The notes below the pieces were generated by a model that saw nothing but the letters and a program-made list of their open reading frames with translations, made no database searches and was not told the origin of the DNA. Positions 60,067 through 64,000 of a stretch of 64,000 nucleotides of DNA are shown piece by piece (the first letter of the stretch is position 1; the number at the start of each line of letters is the position of its first letter). Position numbers and translations under genes: made by a program. This stretch comes from Streptomyces halstedii (GTDB lineage: Bacteria; Actinomycetota; Actinomycetes; Streptomycetales; Streptomycetaceae), in contig JOAZ01000014.1 of the NCBI GenBank assembly GCA_000720535.1, positions 62,001 to 126,000 on the forward strand. The letters are read 5' to 3'.

Positions 60067-60092
60067 CCGTACGGGGGTTGGCCCCCGTACGG
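60067..60092. promoter_or_regulatory. Inverted repeat upstream of sensor kinase
   Basis: CCGTACGGGGG-N4-CCCCCGTACGG, a perfect 11-bp inverted repeat 10 bp before the kinase start in the divergent intergenic region. It could be a response-regulator site or a leader hairpin. The remaining bases to 60220 show TAGCGT near 60180 as a possible -10 for the exporter. Confidence 0.6.
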
Positions 60093-60220
60093 AGTGGGGC
60101 GCTCACCCCTCCCGTGGTGGTGCCCGCTGAACCCCTGGTCCGGGAGTGCGCACCCTCGTCCCGAAGCCCCCGCCCGCCTAGCGTTTACGCAGGTCACAGA
60201 CGTACAGCGGAAGAGGGACA

Positions 60221-60946
60221 GTGAAGTCGACGGTGCGAGGGGTCACGGCGGTGCGGACGGCCGCGCTGAGTCTGGAGTCGGTGAGCCGGCGCTACGGGAA
60301 CCGGGGCGGCGACGGCCGCGTGACGACGGCGCTGGACGCGGTGAGCTGCGCGGTGCCGGCCGGGAGCTTCACCGCGGTGGTCGGGCCGTCCGGCTCCGGC
60401 AAGAGCACGTTCCTCCTGTGCGCGGCGGGGCTGGACCGGCCGACGTCCGGGACGGTGCGGATCGGCGGCACGGATCTGGGGGCGCTGTCGGAGGCGGCGC
60501 TGACCCGGCTGCGGCGGGACCGGGTCGGATTCGTCTTCCAGTCGCACGCGCTGAACCTGGTGCCCTCGCTGAGCATCGAGGAGAACGTCGTCCTTCCGCT
60601 CGTGCTGGCGGGCGCCGACCCGTCCGCCGCCGATGTGCTCGGCCGGGGACGGGAGTTGCTGGCCCGGGTGGGGCTCGGTGGGCGCGGTCCGGACGGGCCC
60701 TCGACGCTGTCGGGAGGACAGCAGCAGCGGGTCGCGGTGGCGCGGGCCCTGGTGACCGAGCCCGACGTGATCTTCGCGGACGAGCCGACGGCGTCGCTGG
60801 ACCCGGACTCGGCCGCGCTGGTGCTGGCCCTGCTGCGGGACGCGGTACGGATCGACGGGCGGACCGTCGTCATGGTCACCCATGACCCGGCGGCGGCCGA
60901 CCGGGCCGACACCGTGCTGACGATGCGCGACGGGCGGCTGCGATGA
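60221..60946 (+). CDS. ABC exporter ATPase (MacB/LolD-like)
   Basis: 241 residues. Walker A GPSGSGKST, LSGGQQQRV signature, Walker B VIFADEPTASLD, H-loop MVTHD. The residues FVFQSHALNLVPSLSIEENV mark the MacB/LolD group. GTG 60221 with AGAGGGA. It overlaps its permease by four bases. Confidence 0.95.
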   Translation: MKSTVRGVTAVRTAALSLESVSRRYGNRGGDGRVTTALDAVSCAVPAGSFTAVVGPSGSGKSTFLLCAAGLDRPTSGTVRIGGTDLGALSEAALTRLRRDRVGFVFQSHALNLVPSLSIEENVVLPLVLAGADPSAADVLGRGRELLARVGLGGRGPDGPSTLSGGQQQRVAVARALVTEPDVIFADEPTASLDPDSAALVLALLRDAVRIDGRTVVMVTHDPAAADRADTVLTMRDGRLR

Positions 60947-63543
60947 GCACGGGAAGGGGGTCCCGGGCGACGGCGGAACACGCGCCGCCCGTGACGGCCG
61001 TGCGGGCGGGCTCGCGGCGGGCGTCGGCGTTCCTCGCGCGGCGCTCGCTGGCGGCCCACCGGCGGTCCTGGGCCGCCGTGTTCGCGGCCGCGGGCGCGGC
61101 GGCGGCGCTGCTGGGCGCGTTCGCGCTCGTCCTGGGTTCGCTGCTGCTCGCCGGGCCGCCGGTGGAGCGGTACGCGGGCGCCGACGCGGTGGTGGCGGCG
61201 GACCAGAAGGTGTCGTACACGGCGAAGCCGTGGGGCAGCGAGCCGCGCACCGTGTCCGCGTATCTGCCGGAACGGGTGCGGCTGGACCGGGCGCTGGTGG
61301 CGAGGGCCGCGGCGGCGGAGGGGGTCGCGGCGGCCGTGGCGGACGACTCGGTGCCGGTGGCCCTGGGGGACGGTGCTCCGGCGACCGCCCGTTCCTGGGA
61401 GTCGGCGGCGCTCACCCCGTACCGGCTCACCGAGGGCCGGGCCCCGGGCGGAGCCGGTGAGGTCGTCCTGGACGCGGACGCGGCCCCGGCGGGTGTCCGG
61501 CCGGGCGGCACCGTCACGCTCCGGGCCGACGGAGCCGCCCGGAGCTACACGGTCAGCGGGCTCGCCGAGGCCAGGGGCGGCGCGGGCTCTCCGGCCGTCT
61601 TCCTCACCGAGGCCCGGCTGACGGAGCTGGCCGGGCACCCGCGCACGGTCGACGCGATCGGCGTCGTCGCCGAGCGGGGTGTCTCCGCCGGGGCGCTGCG
61701 GGACGCGCTGCGGGCCGCGCTCCCCGAGGCGACGGACCAGGGCCGCGCGGTGCGGGTGCTGACGGGCGCGGAGCGGGGCGAGGGCGAGCGGGTGGACGCG
61801 CTGGGCGGGCGGGGCGATCTGCTGGCGATGCTGGCCTCCGTCGCCGGGACGGTCGTGATGGTGGCGCTGCTGGTGATCGCCTCCACCCTCACCCAGGCCG
61901 TCCACCAGCGCTCCGGGGAGCTGGCCCTGCTGCGGGCGGTGGGCGCCTCCCCGCGCCAGTTGCGGTCGGCCGTCGGCCGGGAGGCGGGACGGGTCGCGGC
62001 GGTCGCCGCGGTCGTGGGCGGGATCGGCGCGCTGCCGCTGGGTCTGCTGATGCGCTCGCTGCTGGAGACCGAGGCGCTGGTGCTGCCCGTGCCGCCGTGG
62101 CTGCCGTTCGCCGCCGGGGCGGCGGGGGCGCTGCTGGTCGCCCTGGCCGCGCGGCCGGTGGCGATGCTCGCCGCCCGGCGCGTCACCCGGATGCGGCCGT
62201 CCGCCGCGCTGGGGGCGGCCGGGGCCCCGGAGCCGGGCGATCCGGGGCGGGTCCGCACGGTCGCGGGGCTGCTCCTGGCGCTGGCCGGGGTCGGTTCGGC
62301 GGGTGTGGCGACGGCGCAGGGCGGCCAGGCGGCCGCGCTCGCCGCGTCGAGTTCCGCGATGTCCCTGGTGATCGCGGTGGCGCTGCTGGGCCCGCGGATC
62401 GCCGGGGTGGCGGTGCGGGTGCTGGGGGCGCCGATGCGCCGGGCCGGCGGGGTCTCCGGGTTCCTGGCGGCCCGGTCCACCGCCGCGCACACCCGCCGGC
62501 TGGGCGTGGCGCTCACACCGGTGGTGCTGGTGGCCGCGTTCGTCTGCGTGCAGTTGGCGGCGACGTCCACGCTGGAGCGGGCCGCCGACCGGCAGGCCGC
62601 GGCCGCGCTCCGTGCCGACCTGATGGTGACCGCCCCGGGCGGCCTGCCGTCGGAGGTGGCCGGAACCGTACGCGGGGTCCCCGGGGTGACCGCGGCGACG
62701 GGCGTCCTGCGCTCCGCGGTGGTGCTGGCCCACCGCGAGGCGGGCGAGCCCGCGCTGGACCGGCTGCCGGTCCTGGGGGTGACGGCCGGACAGCTGGAGG
62801 GCACCCTCGACGCCGGGGTCACCGCGGGCGACCTCGGGGACCTGAGGGGCACCGACACGGTGGCGGTCGGCGCCGACCGGGCCGGCAGCCTGGACGCGGG
62901 CGTCGGCGACCGGGTGAAGCTGCGCCTGGGGGACGGTACGGAGGTGGCGCCCCGGGTCGTCGCCGTGTACGAACGCGCCCTGGGCGTGGGCGACTTCCTC
63001 TTCCCCCGGGAGGCGCTCGCCGCCCATGTGTCCGCCGCCCGCGACCACGCGGTGCTGATCCGCACGGACGGCACCGACCGGGACGCGACCGCCGCGGCCG
63101 TCCATGACGCGCTGGCCCCGTACGGCGGGGCGCGGACCGGCCCGGCGACGGACGACGCCGTACGGACCGCCCCGGCCACCTCCGGCGAGGACGACGCGCT
63201 GATGGTGATCGGCGTCGGGGTGATCGGCGGCTTCGCGCTCCTGGCGGTGGTCTCCACGCTCACCCTCATCTCGGTGGGCCGCCGCCGTGAGCTGCGGCTG
63301 CTGCGGCTGGTCGGCGCCGGACGCGGACAGCTGACACGGATGCTGGTGCTGGAGACGGCGCTGGTGGCGGTCGCCGGGCTGGCGCTCGGCACCCTGGTCG
63401 CCGCGATCCCGCTCACCGCGTTCTCGGTGGCGCTGGCCGGCTCGGCGCCGTACATGGAGCCCGCCCGGTACGGGGCGCTGGTGCTCGCCGTGGTGGTGGC
63501 CGCGGTGGCGGGGACGCTCCTGCCGGCCCGGTCGGGCCGCTGA
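60943..63543 (+). CDS. FtsX/MacB-like ABC permease
   Basis: 866 residues. Cytosolic start, TM1 (about 45-70), a large extracellular domain, three TM segments (about 300-400) forming the first FtsX unit, then a mirrored second unit with another extracellular domain and three TMs to the end. Type VII exporter fold: either mechanotransmission or export of lipids/peptides. Its two-component neighbour is typical of antibiotic-peptide or envelope-stress sensing. Confidence 0.94.
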   Translation: MSTGRGSRATAEHAPPVTAVRAGSRRASAFLARRSLAAHRRSWAAVFAAAGAAAALLGAFALVLGSLLLAGPPVERYAGADAVVAADQKVSYTAKPWGSEPRTVSAYLPERVRLDRALVARAAAAEGVAAAVADDSVPVALGDGAPATARSWESAALTPYRLTEGRAPGGAGEVVLDADAAPAGVRPGGTVTLRADGAARSYTVSGLAEARGGAGSPAVFLTEARLTELAGHPRTVDAIGVVAERGVSAGALRDALRAALPEATDQGRAVRVLTGAERGEGERVDALGGRGDLLAMLASVAGTVVMVALLVIASTLTQAVHQRSGELALLRAVGASPRQLRSAVGREAGRVAAVAAVVGGIGALPLGLLMRSLLETEALVLPVPPWLPFAAGAAGALLVALAARPVAMLAARRVTRMRPSAALGAAGAPEPGDPGRVRTVAGLLLALAGVGSAGVATAQGGQAAALAASSSAMSLVIAVALLGPRIAGVAVRVLGAPMRRAGGVSGFLAARSTAAHTRRLGVALTPVVLVAAFVCVQLAATSTLERAADRQAAAALRADLMVTAPGGLPSEVAGTVRGVPGVTAATGVLRSAVVLAHREAGEPALDRLPVLGVTAGQLEGTLDAGVTAGDLGDLRGTDTVAVGADRAGSLDAGVGDRVKLRLGDGTEVAPRVVAVYERALGVGDFLFPREALAAHVSAARDHAVLIRTDGTDRDATAAAVHDALAPYGGARTGPATDDAVRTAPATSGEDDALMVIGVGVIGGFALLAVVSTLTLISVGRRRELRLLRLVGAGRGQLTRMLVLETALVAVAGLALGTLVAAIPLTAFSVALAGSAPYMEPARYGALVLAVVVAAVAGTLLPARSGR

Positions 63544-63626
63544 GGCGGCCGGCCGGGGGCACGGCGGCAGAAGGCCCGGGGGCGCGGTTGGCGGCCGGCC
63601 CCGGGGACGCGGTTGGCGGGCCGGTG

Positions 63627-64000
63627 CTACGCCGGTCCCGCCGCCGCGCCCAGCGCGTCCAGGACCGGCTTGATCAGCGGGTGCCCCTCGGCGCCCCGTC
63701 GCACCGCGGCGAAGACCCGCCGGGTCGGCGCGACGCCCTCCACCGGACGGACGACCACACCGCCCCGCTCCGTGTCCCGCAGCGCCGACCGGGGCACCAG
63801 GGCCACCCCGGCGCCCGCGCCGGCCAGGGCGAGCACCGCGTGGAAGTCGTCCGAGGAGTGTTCGAGCCTCGGTGCGAACCCGGCGTACTCGCAGGCCAGG
63901 ACCACCACGTCATGGCAGGGGTTGCCCGGGTACGGGCCGATCCAGGGGTCGTCGGCGAGGTCGGCGACGGCGATGTGCGCGCGCCCGGCGAGGCGGTGGC
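63627..64000 (-). CDS. LysR-family regulator, C-terminal part (gene cut by window edge)
   Basis: 124 residues of a LysR effector domain in one open frame to the edge: HRLAGR at the edge, IAVADLADDPWIG, GFAPRLEHSSDDFHAVLALAGAGAGVALVP (trimmed). The helix-turn-helix lies beyond the window. Target unknown. Confidence 0.88.
   Translation of the reverse strand, partial: HRLAGRAHIAVADLADDPWIGPYPGNPCHDVVVLACEYAGFAPRLEHSSDDFHAVLALAGAGAGVALVPRSALRDTERGGVVVRPVEGVAPTRRVFAAVRRGAEGHPLIKPVLDALGAAAGPA

Overview
The window is high-GC actinobacterial chromosome, almost certainly Streptomyces. The evidence is strong third-position G/C bias, GTG/ATG starts with GGAGG-type ribosome sites, many ATGA start-stop overlaps, and typical Streptomyces families (streptogrisin protease, SAV2148-type HEPN protein, DUF1707-FHA protein, GAF regulator). 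I saw no rRNA, tRNA, CRISPR array, insertion sequence or phage gene. Both edges cut genes.

Region 1 (1-16460) is a sialic acid scavenging island. On the minus strand a peptide/sialate-type ABC importer (lipoprotein, permease, permease-ATPase fusion) is divergent from a FadR-type GntR regulator. Next come a secreted or esterase-type trio (CE7 esterase, LamG-SGNH esterase, sialidase), an unrelated-looking GNAT/FAD-monooxygenase pair, a second FadR-type regulator, and nanA-nanK-nanE with a NanT-like MFS transporter. A 13-bp near-palindrome (GACATCTKACGTC) sits just downstream of the -10 element of all three putative promoters, which ties the island together as one regulon.

Region 2 (16479-27191) is a CoA-thioester catabolic island: MaoC hydratase, MHS-type importer, thiolase, LysR regulator, two-subunit CoA-transferase and 3-hydroxyacyl-CoA dehydrogenase. 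A 15-bp LysR box is shared by the two LysR-flanking promoters. A BrkB-family membrane protein and an AidB-like acyl-CoA dehydrogenase follow, with start codons only 17 nt apart. Then come a GAF-domain regulator and a GNAT enzyme (to 29653) among short tandem repeats.

Region 3 (29870-39517) is assimilatory sulfur metabolism: a short leader peptide, ferredoxin-sulfite reductase, a 59-residue zinc-ribbon protein, APS reductase, APS kinase, the two ATP sulfurylase subunits, a sulfonate-type ABC importer and a CbiX-type chelatase that probably makes siroheme.

Region 4 (39610-47411) holds a streptogrisin, a subtilisin-like protease and assorted single genes (NTF2-like, DUF1697, aminoglycoside-phosphotransferase-like, SUKH, DnaQ-like exonuclease, SAV2148-HEPN). 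Region 5 (47639-56026) carries glycogen-to-trehalose conversion (glgX, treY, treZ) with an FHA and a GNAT gene between. Region 6 (56048-64000) has an M24 peptidase, a P-loop kinase, a two-component system divergent from a MacB-like ABC exporter, and a truncated LysR gene.
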